Of a stretch of 64,000 nt of DNA, positions 34,822 to 46,155 are shown in pieces. Under the pieces are notes generated by a model. It had not been told where the DNA came from and did no database searches. It saw only the letters and a program-made list of their open reading frames with translations. The first letter of the stretch is position 1, and the number at the start of each line of letters is the position of its first letter. This DNA comes from Gordonia sediminis. Lineage in GTDB: Bacteria; Actinomycetota; Actinomycetes; Mycobacteriales; Mycobacteriaceae. The position numbers and the translations under genes are program-made. Where the stretch lies: the NCBI GenBank assembly GCA_004193205.1, contig RZUM01000001.1:186001-250000 (forward strand). The letters run 5' to 3'.

Positions 34822-37233
34822 TCACTCCAACGGACGAGCGCCCAGTTCCGACTTGAGCAGGTCGAGCGCGACCTGATCAGGGTCGAGCCGCCGCTCCGGC
34901 GGGCCCGAATGAGCCTCGGCGACCATCTCGTCGCGCTCGGCGTCGGTGATCTCGTCGTCGGAGCGCGGTTGTTGAGGTTCGGGTTCCTCGGGTTCGGGCG
35001 GTGTCTCCGCAACCGAAGGGGTGGGATCGTCGTGCCGCTCACCCGATTCGGCCGCTCGACTCGGCCGGGAGAACTGCTGGCGTCGTTGCGCCGGTTGCTG
35101 CGCCGAGGTGGGTCTCGCGGGGGTCGCGGGCGCCGCACCGGCCGCCAGATGCACGGTCCGCACGTCGAGGTCGGCGGCGAAGACGTCGCGCAGGGCGTCG
35201 CGGAGGATTGCGGTCGCGTGAGCGGCCGACAGCCGTCCCACCAGGACCTCGGCGGGGTGCGACAAGACGACGGTCCCGTCCTGCAGATCGTGGATCGCCG
35301 CCGCGGACAGCATCGGTTCCAGGCTCTTCGACCGTTCGCGGACGGCGGCCCGCACATCCTGGAAGCGCTTGCGCACCGTCTCGACGTCGAGGCCGTTCGA
35401 TGATTCCGGTTCCGGTTCCGGTTCCGGCTCGACGACCCGCGGCGGTGCCTTGGCGGTCTCGAGCTCGGGCGGCAGCTCGTCCTCAGGTGGTTCCTCGGGC
35501 AACGGGATGTCGTCGTACGAGGACGAGATCGTCTCCGGCACAACAGGTTCGGGATCGCGAGCGGGACGGTCCGCCGGCACGCGCGCCGGTGGCTGCGGGG
35601 CCGTCGGGGTGCCACCGCCACGCGGTCCCGCCACCCGCGGCGCGACCGGCGGCGTGGCCGATGGGATGTCGGCCGCCGGGGGTTTCGCCGGTGCCTCGGG
35701 CACGCGGGGCGGAGTCGGGGTCTCGACGACGGGCGGCGCGGGCGGCGCCTCGGCGGCAACTCTGGTCGGCACATCGGCGACGGGAGGCGCAGCCGGCGTT
35801 TCGACGGCAGGAGGCGCGGCCGGCTTCTCTGCAAGCGCACGTGCATCGGCGGGCACAGGTGTCTCGGCAGCAGTCGAAGGTGCATCGGCAGGCGCCGACG
35901 TATCAGCAACAGGCGCCGGAGTCTCAGGCCCCCGTTCCGCCGGCACCGCCTCGGCAGCCTTGCGCTGCGATGGCCGCACGTACTTCGGTGGCGGTTCGGA
36001 ACTCGCCGGCGCCTGCGGTCGGGCCACCGGCGCTGCGTCCGCCATCTCCGGCGACACTGCCGGCGTGGGCCCGGCCGGCGCCACCGCCCCTGACTCGAGC
36101 CGTTCGAGGCGCTGCAGCAGCGCCGCGTCGTCGGCGGAGACCGCGGGCAGCAACATCCGCGCGCACATCACCTCCAGCAGCAGCCGCGGCGAGGTGGTGC
36201 CACGCATCTCACCAAGTGCGGCGTGCACGGTCTCGGCGAAGCGGGTCAGCGTCGCGGGTCCGAGACTCTCGATCTGGGCCTGCATCCGAGCGAGTTGATC
36301 CCCCGGGGCCTCGACCAGACCGCGGTCGGCCGCGTCGGGGACGGCCTGCAGCAGGATGAGGTCACGCAGGCGCTCCAGCAGGTCGACGGCGAATCGTCGT
36401 GGGTCGTGTCCGGCGTCGACCACATTCTCGACGGTGCCGAAGAGTCGGGACCCGTCCGCGGCCGCGAGCGCGTCGATCGCCCCGTCGATGAGCGCCACAT
36501 CGGTGACCCCGAGCAGCGCCAGAGCGCGGTCATAGGTGACACCCTGTTCGCCCGCTCCGGCGAGGAGCTGGTCGAGAATGCTCAGCGAGTCGCGCGGCGA
36601 ACCGCCACCGGCCCGGATCACCAGTGGATAGACGTCGGGAGCGACGGTGACGTGCTCGCTGGCGCAGATCTTCTCCAGCAATCCGCGCATCACCGGCGGT
36701 GCGAGCAAACGGAACGGATAGTGGTGGGTACGCGACCGGATCGTCGGGAGCACCTTTTCGGGTTCGGTGGTCGCGAACACGAAGATCAGGTGCTCGGGCG
36801 GCTCCTCGACGATCTTGAGCAGCGCATTGAAGCCCGCGGTCGTCACCATGTGCGCCTCGTCGACGATGAAGACCCGATAGCGCGATTCCGACGGCGCGTA
36901 GAACGCGCGGTCGCGCAGCTCACGCGTGTCGTCGACACCTCCGTGGCTGGCCGCGTCGAGTTCGATCACGTCGAGATTGCCGGCCCCGCCGGGCGCGAGC
37001 GCCGTACAGGAATCACATTCACCGCACGGTGTGGAGGTCGGTCCGTGCACGCAGTTCAGCGACCGGGCCAGGATCCGCGCCGACGACGTCTTGCCGCAGC
37101 CGCGTGGCCCGGAGAACAGGTAGGCGTGATTGATCCGGCCGGAGTCCAGCGCCCTGCTCAACGGCTCGGTGACGTGCTCCTGGCCCACGACGTCGGCGAA
37201 GGTTGCCGGGCGATAGGTGCGATACAGAGCCAC
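34822..37233 (-). CDS. dnaX: DNA polymerase III subunits gamma and tau
   Basis: DnaX forms the AAA+ clamp-loader core that opens the sliding clamp at replication forks. The 803-residue protein has Walker A GPRGCGKTS, a zinc module (CVHGPTSTPCGECDSC, in part), Walker B VFIVDEAHM and the sensor motif TTEPEKV in the first 230 residues, then clamp-loader domain III. An Ala/Pro-rich linker (about 400-580) joins to the tau C-terminal domain that contacts the polymerase. No obvious slippery heptamer for gamma production was noticed. Its neighbours match the mycobacterial dnaX region. Confidence 0.97.
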   Translation of the reverse strand: MALYRTYRPATFADVVGQEHVTEPLSRALDSGRINHAYLFSGPRGCGKTSSARILARSLNCVHGPTSTPCGECDSCTALAPGGAGNLDVIELDAASHGGVDDTRELRDRAFYAPSESRYRVFIVDEAHMVTTAGFNALLKIVEEPPEHLIFVFATTEPEKVLPTIRSRTHHYPFRLLAPPVMRGLLEKICASEHVTVAPDVYPLVIRAGGGSPRDSLSILDQLLAGAGEQGVTYDRALALLGVTDVALIDGAIDALAAADGSRLFGTVENVVDAGHDPRRFAVDLLERLRDLILLQAVPDAADRGLVEAPGDQLARMQAQIESLGPATLTRFAETVHAALGEMRGTTSPRLLLEVMCARMLLPAVSADDAALLQRLERLESGAVAPAGPTPAVSPEMADAAPVARPQAPASSEPPPKYVRPSQRKAAEAVPAERGPETPAPVADTSAPADAPSTAAETPVPADARALAEKPAAPPAVETPAAPPVADVPTRVAAEAPPAPPVVETPTPPRVPEAPAKPPAADIPSATPPVAPRVAGPRGGGTPTAPQPPARVPADRPARDPEPVVPETISSSYDDIPLPEEPPEDELPPELETAKAPPRVVEPEPEPEPESSNGLDVETVRKRFQDVRAAVRERSKSLEPMLSAAAIHDLQDGTVVLSHPAEVLVGRLSAAHATAILRDALRDVFAADLDVRTVHLAAGAAPATPARPTSAQQPAQRRQQFSRPSRAAESGERHDDPTPSVAETPPEPEEPEPQQPRSDDEITDAERDEMVAEAHSGPPERRLDPDQVALDLLKSELGARPLE

Positions 37234-37306
37234 GTGACGAGACTACCGGCGCCCACCGACGACCCGTGTGCTCCCTCCCCAACGCCGGCCGCGGGTGTGG
37301 ATGACC

Positions 37307-38839
37307 TCAGCCGAACTCGTCGCGCAGCTGGAATTTGAGCACTTTGCCCGAAGGGTTACGCGGCAGGGCATCGACGAACTCCAGCCGCAGTGGCAGCTTG
37401 TAGGCCGCGAGTTGATCGGCGGCGAACTCCCGCAATTCCTCGAGGGTCACCTTCTCGTCGGGAGCGAGCGCGACCACGGCGGTGACCGCCTCGCCCCACT
37501 TCTCGTCGGGGAGCCCGACGATGGCGACCTCGGCGACCGCCGGGTGGCTGTAGAGCACACTCTCGACCTCGGCCGGGTAGACGTTCTCGCCGCCGGTGAT
37601 CACCATGTCATTGACCCGGTCGACGACGAAGATGTACCCGTCGTCGTCCTCACGTCCGATATCCCCGGTGTGGAACCAGCCGTCGTCGTCGATGGCAGCC
37701 GCCGTCGCGTCCGGGTTGCGCCAGTACCCGACCATCACCTGCGGCCCGCGCACGCAGATCTCGCCCGGCTCCCCCACCGGCACGACACCGTTGGAGGCAT
37801 CGACGAGGCGGACATCCGAGAGCGGCAGCACCTTGTTGCCGGCGGCGCCGATCTTGCGTTCCGACTCGTCGAGCCCCATCACCAGTGCCAGCGGCGCCGT
37901 CTCGGTGAGACCGTATCCCTGCGCGAACTTCAGGCCGCGCTCGGCGTAGCGACGCATCAGTGGCTCAGGCACGGGTGCGCCACCGCACACCAGGTAGCGC
38001 AGGCTCGACAACTCCGCGGTGTCGAACTCGGGGACCTGGCTCATGAACAGGAACATCGCGGGGACGCCGAACATCGTCGTCACCCGATGGCTCGCGACGT
38101 CGGCGAGCGCCTGCTGCGGGTCGAAGGCGTGGGCCAGCACGACATGGCCGCCCTTCTGCAGGGTGATCAGCGTCGTCACGTTGAGGCCGCCGATGTGGAA
38201 CAGCGGCGCCGCGGTGTAGGTCACGTCGTCGGTCACCGTGTCGAAGCTCAACAGGGCGTTGACGTTGTTCCAGAACAGGTTTCCGTGGGAGAGCACCGCG
38301 CCCTTCGGCCTGCCGGTGGTACCCGAGGTGTACATGATCACCGCGGGTTCCGACGACTCCGGATGACACGGCTCGACGATCGGCTCATGCTGCGCGATCA
38401 GGTGCTCGGCCGTTTCCCAGCCGGGCGCGGTGGTGACCGCGACCCGACGACGCACCGGCAGGTCGGTGTCGATGGCGTCGACCCGTTCGGCGAGGTCGGT
38501 GTCGGCGAACAGCGTATGCACGCCGGCGTCGCCGAGGATGTACGCGAGTTCGGGGCCGGTGAGGCGAAAGTTCAGCGGTACGAAGGTCGCGCCGGCCCGC
38601 GCGGTGGCGAACATCGCGGTCAGGAACATCGGATGGTTGAGCCCGAGGTAGCCGACCCGGTCGCCCGGGCTGATCCCGCCCGCGACCAGCGCCGTGGCCA
38701 TCCGGTCGACGCGGTCGGAGAACTCCGCGTACGTCTGGGTGCGCCCTTCATACGTGATCGCCGGCCGGTCGGGTCCTATCGCGCTTCGGCGCGCGATCCA
38801 CGATCCGAGATCCATCTCCGGTGCGTCCACTCGTGACAT
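37307..38839 (-). CDS. Long-chain fatty-acid / acyl-CoA ligase (FadD-type)
   Basis: The 510-residue adenylate-forming enzyme activates a carboxylic acid as an acyl-AMP and then a CoA thioester. It shows the P-loop motif YTSGTTGRPKGA, the GYGLTETAP motif, GWFHTGDIGREDDDGY and the hinge and C-terminal lysine in NPSGKVLKFQLR. The length is typical of FadD enzymes without fused domains. It lies between dnaX and a GT87 gene on the same strand, with no obvious pathway partner, so the acyl substrate is unknown. Confidence 0.9.
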   Translation of the reverse strand: MSRVDAPEMDLGSWIARRSAIGPDRPAITYEGRTQTYAEFSDRVDRMATALVAGGISPGDRVGYLGLNHPMFLTAMFATARAGATFVPLNFRLTGPELAYILGDAGVHTLFADTDLAERVDAIDTDLPVRRRVAVTTAPGWETAEHLIAQHEPIVEPCHPESSEPAVIMYTSGTTGRPKGAVLSHGNLFWNNVNALLSFDTVTDDVTYTAAPLFHIGGLNVTTLITLQKGGHVVLAHAFDPQQALADVASHRVTTMFGVPAMFLFMSQVPEFDTAELSSLRYLVCGGAPVPEPLMRRYAERGLKFAQGYGLTETAPLALVMGLDESERKIGAAGNKVLPLSDVRLVDASNGVVPVGEPGEICVRGPQVMVGYWRNPDATAAAIDDDGWFHTGDIGREDDDGYIFVVDRVNDMVITGGENVYPAEVESVLYSHPAVAEVAIVGLPDEKWGEAVTAVVALAPDEKVTLEELREFAADQLAAYKLPLRLEFVDALPRNPSGKVLKFQLRDEFG

Positions 38840-38919
38840 GCCACAGCCCCTTCCGCCATCGATGGCGCCCAGGGTAGACGCGCCTCACTGCCACGTGTCG
38901 CGAGTTCGAGAAGTCAGAT

Positions 38920-40179
38920 CTATCCGGCTCGGACAGGGTGTTGATCGCGCGCCCGGAGCGCGACGATGGTCGCGAGCACCGTCCCCAGGAACACGAAGTT
39001 GTAGGGGTAGTAGGTGAACCACTTCAGCCACACGATGCCGTTCTTGAAGAACAGCCCGATCAAGTAGGCGTCCGGGACGGTCTTGTTGACGAACCAGATG
39101 GGATGCGCCAGGTAGGTGCGCCACGAGAACGCGACGAGGATCAGCGCCACCAGTCCGACCGCGACCGCCGCGTACTCGATCGTCGCGCGACCCGGCGTGA
39201 GCAGCAGATGCACCGCGATCACGACCAGCGGCACCATCCACACCCAGTGATGTCCCCACGACATCGGCGACACCGCGCACGACGTCATCCCGACGATGCT
39301 GATCGACAGCAACTCCTGACCGTGACGGTGTGCGAGCAACGCCGCGTACATGCCCAGTGCCAGCGCGGCCAGCGCCAGCACGAGCCACAACAGCGTGTTC
39401 GGATTGTCGGTGCGCATCAGGTTCGCGAGCAGGCCGCGGATCGACTGGTTGCCCACCGTCTGCGGCGCCCCGACCCGATCAGAGTCGAACAGCTTGCCGG
39501 TCCAGTACGACCACGACTCGCTCGGCAACACGGCGAAGCCGATGACGACGGTGCCCGCGAACCCGGCGATCACCCCGATCATCGTCCGCCACTGCCGCAG
39601 CAACGCCAGATAGAGCACGAAGATCAGCGGCGTGAGCTTGATGCCGGCGGCGACCCCGGTGCCGACGCCGCGTAGTCGACTGCCATCGGGGCGGGTGAGG
39701 TCGGCGACGATGAGCAGCAACAGGAAGACGTTGATCTGGCCGTACCAGATGGTCGTCCGCACCGGCTCGAGCAGGATCACCACGGCGACCAGCGACATCG
39801 CGATCACCCGGAGCGGCCACGACACGCGACGACCCAGCGACTTGAAGCCGAGCATGATGACCAGGTAGAGCGCGACGAAGATCCCCAGGGTCCAGATAAT
39901 GCGGGCCACGTCGAAGGACACCCAGGTGAACGGCGCGAACAAGATGACCGAGATCGGCGCGTAGGTGTAGTCCATCTGGCCGAGCAGCTTCGCGTCGTAC
40001 AGGCTGCCGCCGTCGATCACGGTCTGCGCGCCGGCCCGGTAGACGTCGAGGTCGAGCTGGTTGTCGAACAGGCCCCAGAACGGCGTCGTGAACCCGACCA
40101 CGACGTTCTGCAACCAGATCGCGACGAGCCCGACGATGACGAAGCCGATCGCGACCGGGACCGGCCGGCCGGGTTTCAC
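38920..40179 (-). CDS. Polytopic glycosyltransferase of family GT87 (DUF2029)
   Basis: This 419-residue membrane enzyme has about ten helices and an early extracytoplasmic loop with the acidic pair DVYRAGAQTVIDGGSLYD, a typical GT-C active-site loop. GT87 members in mycobacteria add mannose or arabinose from polyprenyl-phosphate donors to phosphatidylinositol mannosides, lipomannan or arabinogalactan. The GTG at 40179 starts a normal N-terminal helix; the longer frame to 40482 is arginine-rich and false. Donor and acceptor are not determined. Confidence 0.85.
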   Translation of the reverse strand: MKPGRPVPVAIGFVIVGLVAIWLQNVVVGFTTPFWGLFDNQLDLDVYRAGAQTVIDGGSLYDAKLLGQMDYTYAPISVILFAPFTWVSFDVARIIWTLGIFVALYLVIMLGFKSLGRRVSWPLRVIAMSLVAVVILLEPVRTTIWYGQINVFLLLLIVADLTRPDGSRLRGVGTGVAAGIKLTPLIFVLYLALLRQWRTMIGVIAGFAGTVVIGFAVLPSESWSYWTGKLFDSDRVGAPQTVGNQSIRGLLANLMRTDNPNTLLWLVLALAALALGMYAALLAHRHGQELLSISIVGMTSCAVSPMSWGHHWVWMVPLVVIAVHLLLTPGRATIEYAAVAVGLVALILVAFSWRTYLAHPIWFVNKTVPDAYLIGLFFKNGIVWLKWFTYYPYNFVFLGTVLATIVALRARDQHPVRAG

Positions 40180-40214
40180 GCTCGCAACCCTGCCACGGTC
40201 ACCACTGTGGAGGA

Positions 40215-41844
<1,630 letters not shown>

Positions 41845-41961
41845 CAGCAGAGATCCGCAGCTGTCCTTGCCGTTCACCGGCGAGAACGGCTGCGGATTTC
41901 TCATTTGCTGGCACGATTGAGAGCGGATCAGTCAGTCGTCACCCCTCACCCCGGGAGAGCC

Positions 41962-42453
41962 ATGACCACACAGTCCCACCCCTCCGCCAGCTCCTCTTCG
42001 GCGACCACCCCTGACGCCGAACGTGCCGACGGCATCAACCGCCGACGTGTGCTCGGCGGCGCAGCGGTCGCCGTCGCCGGGGCCGCAGCGCTCGCGGCCT
42101 GCGGTTCCAGCGACAACTCGTCGTCGTCAGAAGGCACCACGGGCGCGTCGATGACGAATACTTCTTCCGGCGCGCTCACCGACACGGCGTCGGTGCCGGT
42201 CGGCGGCGGCGTCATCATCGAGGCCGAGAAGGTCGTCGTCACTCAGCCGACCGCGGGGAACTTCAAGGCGTTCTCCGCCATCTGCACCCACAAGGGCTGC
42301 ACGGTCAGCGACGTCACGGACGGAGAGATCATCTGCCCATGCCACGGTAGTAAGTACTCGATCACCGACGGGTCCGTCATCAACGGACCGGCCACCAAGC
42401 CTCTGCCCGAGGAACAGATCATGGTCCACGACGGTCAGGTGATGCCGGCCTGA
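41962..42453 (+). CDS. Tat-exported Rieske [2Fe-2S] lipoprotein
   Basis: The 163-residue protein has a twin-arginine signal (NRRRVLGGAAVAVAGAAALA) ending in a lipobox LAAC with Cys47, so it is exported folded and anchored to the outer face of the membrane. The Rieske ligands are C108-H110 (CTHKGC) and C125-H128 (CPCHGS), with C113 and C127 forming the usual disulfide. Such small stand-alone Rieske proteins are common in actinobacteria and carry electrons for unknown partners. GGGAG precedes the ATG at 41962. No oxidoreductase partner is adjacent. Confidence 0.9.
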   Translation: MTTQSHPSASSSSATTPDAERADGINRRRVLGGAAVAVAGAAALAACGSSDNSSSSEGTTGASMTNTSSGALTDTASVPVGGGVIIEAEKVVVTQPTAGNFKAFSAICTHKGCTVSDVTDGEIICPCHGSKYSITDGSVINGPATKPLPEEQIMVHDGQVMPA

Positions 42454-42496
42454 TCCGGCGGCACGCCACACAGGTCCGGGATGCGACGATGAGTCG

Positions 42497-43888
42497 GTGC
42501 TGTTCTCGACTCTGAGGCCCGATGCCCCCGACCTGCCGGACCTGATCACCGTCGGCGACGACCGGCTCGCGCGCGAGGATCTCGTCGGCGCCGCCACCGC
42601 CGTCGCCGAGCGCATCGCCGGCGCGCGGACGATGGCGGTGCTCGCGCGTCCCACCACCGAGACGGTGCTCGCGATCGTCGGGTGCCTTATCGCGGGCGTG
42701 ACTGCCGTCCCCGTGCCGCCCGACTCCGGGACCCGCGAACTCGAACACATCCTCACCGACTCCGGCGCGCAGGCGTGGTTGGGCGCGGCCCCCGACGACG
42801 CGTCCCTGCCGACGATCCCCGTCCGCCGCTACGCCCGGTCGTGGCACCGCCACCCCGAACCCGCAGGGTCGTCGACCGCGGTGGTGCTCTACACGTCCGG
42901 CACCACTGGCCTACCCAAGGGCGTCCCCATCACCCGCGATGCCATCGCGGCGGGACTCGACGCGCTCGCCGACGCGTGGCAGTGGACCGCCGACGACACG
43001 CTCGCCCACGGACTCCCCCTCTTCCACGTGCACGGGCTGATCCTCGGGGTGCTCGGCCCGCTGCGCCGCGGCGGCCGGCTGATCCATACGCTGCGGCCGA
43101 CACCGGAGAACTACGCGAGCGCCATAGGTCACGGCGCGACGATGTTCTTCGGCGTGCCGACCGTGTGGCACCGCGTCGCGGCGGATCAGGCTGCGGCGCA
43201 GGCACTGTCGTCGGCACGGTTGCTCGTCTCCGGGAGCGCTCCGCTGCCGGTGCCGGTCTTCGAGCAGATCCGTGACCTCACAGGTCACGAGATCATCGAA
43301 CGCTACGGCATGACCGAGACGATGATCACTGTCAGCACCCGTGCCGACGGTGAGCGCCGCCCGGGTTGGGTCGGACTGCCGGTGAGGGGTGTCGAAACCC
43401 GCCTCCGCGATGGAGATGCCGATCTCCCGCATGACGGCGAGAGCGTCGGCGACCTGCACGTCCGCGGTCCGATGATGGCCGCAGGTTATCTGAACCAGCC
43501 GGAGAAGACCGCCGAATCATGGCTGCCCGATGGGTTTTTCGCCACCGGCGATGTCGCGGTCATCGGCCCCGACGGCATGCACCGCATCGTCGGGCGCCGC
43601 GCCACCGACCTGATCAAGTCGGGCGGTTTCCGCATCGGTGCCGGTGAGATCGAGACCGTGCTGCTCGGCCATCCGGCCGTCGACGAGGTCGCCGTGATCG
43701 GGATCCCCGACGACGACCTCGGGCAGCGGATCGTCGCCTACGTTGTGGGCCAACCTGTTCCGGACACCGAGCTGATCGACCTGGTCACCACCGAGCTCTC
43801 GCATCACAAGCGGCCCCGCGAGATCCGCCACGTGGACGCGCTGCCCCGCAACGCGATGGGGAAGGTGCAGAAGAAGTTGTTGGACTGA
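42497..43888 (+). CDS. Acyl-CoA synthetase, FadD36 / malonyl-CoA-synthetase-like
   Basis: The 463-residue adenylate-forming ligase is shorter than most FadD proteins and lacks part of the N-terminal region, as in FadD36 and malonyl-CoA synthetases. It shows LYTSGTTGLPKGVPIT, PLFHVHGLILGVLGPLRRG (in part), ERYGMTETM, GFFATGDVA and a C-terminal NAMGKVQKKLL with the catalytic lysine. The start is GTG at 42497. It follows the Rieske gene by 43 bp and converges on the HMG-CoA lyase gene. A link to branched-chain or dicarboxylic acid activation is plausible but not shown. Confidence 0.86.
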   Translation: MLFSTLRPDAPDLPDLITVGDDRLAREDLVGAATAVAERIAGARTMAVLARPTTETVLAIVGCLIAGVTAVPVPPDSGTRELEHILTDSGAQAWLGAAPDDASLPTIPVRRYARSWHRHPEPAGSSTAVVLYTSGTTGLPKGVPITRDAIAAGLDALADAWQWTADDTLAHGLPLFHVHGLILGVLGPLRRGGRLIHTLRPTPENYASAIGHGATMFFGVPTVWHRVAADQAAAQALSSARLLVSGSAPLPVPVFEQIRDLTGHEIIERYGMTETMITVSTRADGERRPGWVGLPVRGVETRLRDGDADLPHDGESVGDLHVRGPMMAAGYLNQPEKTAESWLPDGFFATGDVAVIGPDGMHRIVGRRATDLIKSGGFRIGAGEIETVLLGHPAVDEVAVIGIPDDDLGQRIVAYVVGQPVPDTELIDLVTTELSHHKRPREIRHVDALPRNAMGKVQKKLLD

Positions 43889-43970
43889 CCGGCTCAAAGT
43901 TCTTTCCCCACAAACTTGTTCGTTCCCACCAGCAGCAACCGGAGGAGGAACACGGTCCCGGCGGAAGGAC

Positions 43971-44903
43971 TCAGGAGGCGGCGACCGGCGACGGGAAACC
44001 GCCGGCGTGCAGCACGGACGCGGGCAGTTTGCGGCCGAAGACATCTTCGAGCCATTCGCCCGCCTCCTGCAACGACGACGGGTCCAGCCCGTGCGGAATG
44101 CCGCTGCGGTCGAGCGCGTAGACGAGGTCCTCAGTAGCGATGTTGCCGGTCGCATTCGGCGCGAACGGGCACCCACCGATACCGCCGAGGCTCGCATCGA
44201 GCACCGTGACCCCCGACTCGACCGCGGCCAGCGCGTTCCCGATCCCACAGCCGCGGGTGTCGTGGAAGTGCGCTCGTAGCGCAATGCTCGACGGCACCAG
44301 CTCGGCCGCGACGGCGAAACGATCCCGGACATCGCGCGGCACCGCCACACCGATCGTGTCCGCGAGGGACAATTCGGTGGGCGGCTCCTCCAGCACCCGT
44401 TCGAGAATCGACCGCAGACGATCCACCGGCACCTCACCCTCGAACGGACACCCGAACGCGACCGCGACGGTCAGGTTGGCAGTGACTCCCGCGTCGCGGG
44501 CCGAACGGGCGATCCGCCGCCAGATCTGCACGCCACCGTCGACGTCGGTGCCCTGGTTGCGTCCGCTGAACGTGTCGGTGCAGTGCACCACCGCGTTGAC
44601 CTCGCCCACTCCCGCGGCGATGGCACGGTCGAGTCCGCGTTCGTTGAGCACCAGCGCCGAATAGGTGATCCCGTCGTCGGTCGGTAGCAGCCCGACGAGA
44701 TCCTCCGCGTCGGCCATCGCGGGCACCTTCTTGGGATGCACGAAACTCGTCACCTCGACGTTGCGTGCACCGAAACGGACTGCGCGCTGCACCAATTCGA
44801 GTTTCTGACCGGTGGACAGCTCGACCTTCTCGTTCTGCAGACCGTCACGCGGAGCCACCTCGACGATGGTGACGTACGGCTGGGTCGGGTCGGTCGTGCT
44901 CAT
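43971..44903 (-). CDS. Hydroxymethylglutaryl-CoA lyase-family enzyme
   Basis: The 310-residue TIM-barrel protein cleaves 3-hydroxy-3-methylglutaryl-CoA, or a related 3-hydroxy acid, to acetyl-CoA and a keto acid. The family marks are VEVAPRDGLQNEK, the metal-binding HFHDTRGCG and the cysteine loop GGIGGCPFAPNATGN (catalytic Cys in GGCPF). It is the last gene of a minus-strand catabolic operon, 23 bp after an acyl-CoA dehydrogenase. In leucine and acyclic-terpene catabolism this enzyme ends the pathway. Which substrate enters here is unclear. Confidence 0.9.
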   Translation of the reverse strand: MSTTDPTQPYVTIVEVAPRDGLQNEKVELSTGQKLELVQRAVRFGARNVEVTSFVHPKKVPAMADAEDLVGLLPTDDGITYSALVLNERGLDRAIAAGVGEVNAVVHCTDTFSGRNQGTDVDGGVQIWRRIARSARDAGVTANLTVAVAFGCPFEGEVPVDRLRSILERVLEEPPTELSLADTIGVAVPRDVRDRFAVAAELVPSSIALRAHFHDTRGCGIGNALAAVESGVTVLDASLGGIGGCPFAPNATGNIATEDLVYALDRSGIPHGLDPSSLQEAGEWLEDVFGRKLPASVLHAGGFPSPVAAS

Positions 44904-44926
44904 GAGGCCACCCTATCGAACAACGC

Positions 44927-46081
44927 TCAGGCGCTGGCCCGGACCAAAAGGTCGACACACCCGGAGACGACCGCCTGGTCGCGCAGTTCGGCCGGGGTAC
45001 CGCCGATCGCGGCCGTCGCCCGGGCCCGCCGGAAGAACAGGTGGGCGTCGTGCTCCCAGGTGAACCCGATACCGCCGGACACCTGGATGAACGCGTTGGA
45101 CGCCGCGACGAAGCCGTCCGCTGCCTCCGCACGGGCCAGGAGGGTCAGCTGCCGGGCCGCGACGTCACCACCATCGTCGAGGGCGTCCGCGGCCGCCGCA
45201 ACCAGTGCCCGTGCCGACGCCGCGTCGATCGCGGTGTCCGAGCACCGATGCGCGATGGCCTGATAGGTGCCGATGACCTTGCCGAACTGCTCACGGAGCG
45301 TGGCGTAGGACACCATCCCGGCCAGGCACCCCTCGGCGCCACCGACCTGCTCGGCCGCCAGGAGTAGCGCCTCGAGGGTGCGGAACCGATCCAGCCCGGC
45401 GACATCACCGACCTGGCCGAGCAGCATCGCCGGCACCTCGGTCAGCACCACATCCGCCAGCGGTGTCGCAAGGTCGACCGTCGGCACCGGAATCCGTTCG
45501 GTCCGCGTCGGTCGCACCGCCGGCGCGATCAACGCCAGCGCCGGACCGTCGACGGATTCCACGACGCTGACGACGAGATCCGCCACGGTGCCGTGGGTGA
45601 CCGCGGCCAACCGGCCGGTCACCCGGCCGTCACGGAATTCGGCGGGCGCGCCCTCGCCGGTGGTCGATACTCCCGCGACGGCAGCGCCACCCAGGAAATC
45701 CTGCACCACCGAACGCAATTGACTCGGCACGTCGTCGGGTACGATTCCCCCCAACGCGGCAGCCAGCAACATCGACGCCCGCGTCGGACCTGGATACAAC
45801 GCTGCACCGCACTCCTCGGCGGCGGCTACAAGACACGAGGTCGGCAGACCCATCCCACCCCAGCTCTCCGGTGCGGCGATGCCGATCAGCCCGAGCTGCC
45901 GGGCGAGCACACTCCACCCGTCCCGATCGAAACCAGCTCCAGCCAAACGTTTTTCGTCGTCGCGATTGTCACGGACCTCGTCGATGCCGGGGTGTTCGGC
46001 GAAGTAGTCGCGTATCGAGTCGCGGATCTCGTCGGGCGAGATTGCCGGCTCGGATGCCGAACCGTTCACATGCTGGTCCAT
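44927..46081 (-). CDS. Acyl-CoA dehydrogenase family protein (second copy of the operon)
   Basis: The 384-residue protein has the acyl-CoA dehydrogenase fold: an N-terminal helical domain (LGLIGIAAPESWGGMGLPTSC, in part), a shortened central beta domain and a C-terminal helical domain with QFGKVIGTYQAIAHRCSD. The typical catalytic glutamate near the C-terminus is not in an obvious position (ending GFTWEHDAHLFFRRA). It may therefore be the non-catalytic partner in a heteromeric dehydrogenase with the gene at 47310, as seen for steroid-degrading ACAD pairs. That pairing is inferred. Confidence 0.82.
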   Translation of the reverse strand: MDQHVNGSASEPAISPDEIRDSIRDYFAEHPGIDEVRDNRDDEKRLAGAGFDRDGWSVLARQLGLIGIAAPESWGGMGLPTSCLVAAAEECGAALYPGPTRASMLLAAALGGIVPDDVPSQLRSVVQDFLGGAAVAGVSTTGEGAPAEFRDGRVTGRLAAVTHGTVADLVVSVVESVDGPALALIAPAVRPTRTERIPVPTVDLATPLADVVLTEVPAMLLGQVGDVAGLDRFRTLEALLLAAEQVGGAEGCLAGMVSYATLREQFGKVIGTYQAIAHRCSDTAIDAASARALVAAAADALDDGGDVAARQLTLLARAEAADGFVAASNAFIQVSGGIGFTWEHDAHLFFRRARATAAIGGTPAELRDQAVVSGCVDLLVRASA

Positions 46082-46155
46082 GACCGCTCTCCCAGCCAGT
46101 CGGTGATGGTGTCGAGATGCGGGATGCGGTCATACTCGGAACGCTTGTCGCTCAT
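46066..46155 (-). CDS. Possible 29-residue peptide coupled to the ring-cleavage dioxygenase gene
   Basis: The ATG at 46155 overlaps the stop of the dioxygenase gene as ATGA, and the frame ends 16 bases inside the acyl-CoA dehydrogenase gene. The peptide begins MSDKRSEYDRIPHLDTITDW. The overlaps at both ends suggest it is translated, perhaps only to carry ribosomes across to the next start. I know of no family for it. Confidence 0.35.
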   Translation of the reverse strand: MSDKRSEYDRIPHLDTITDWLGERSWTSM

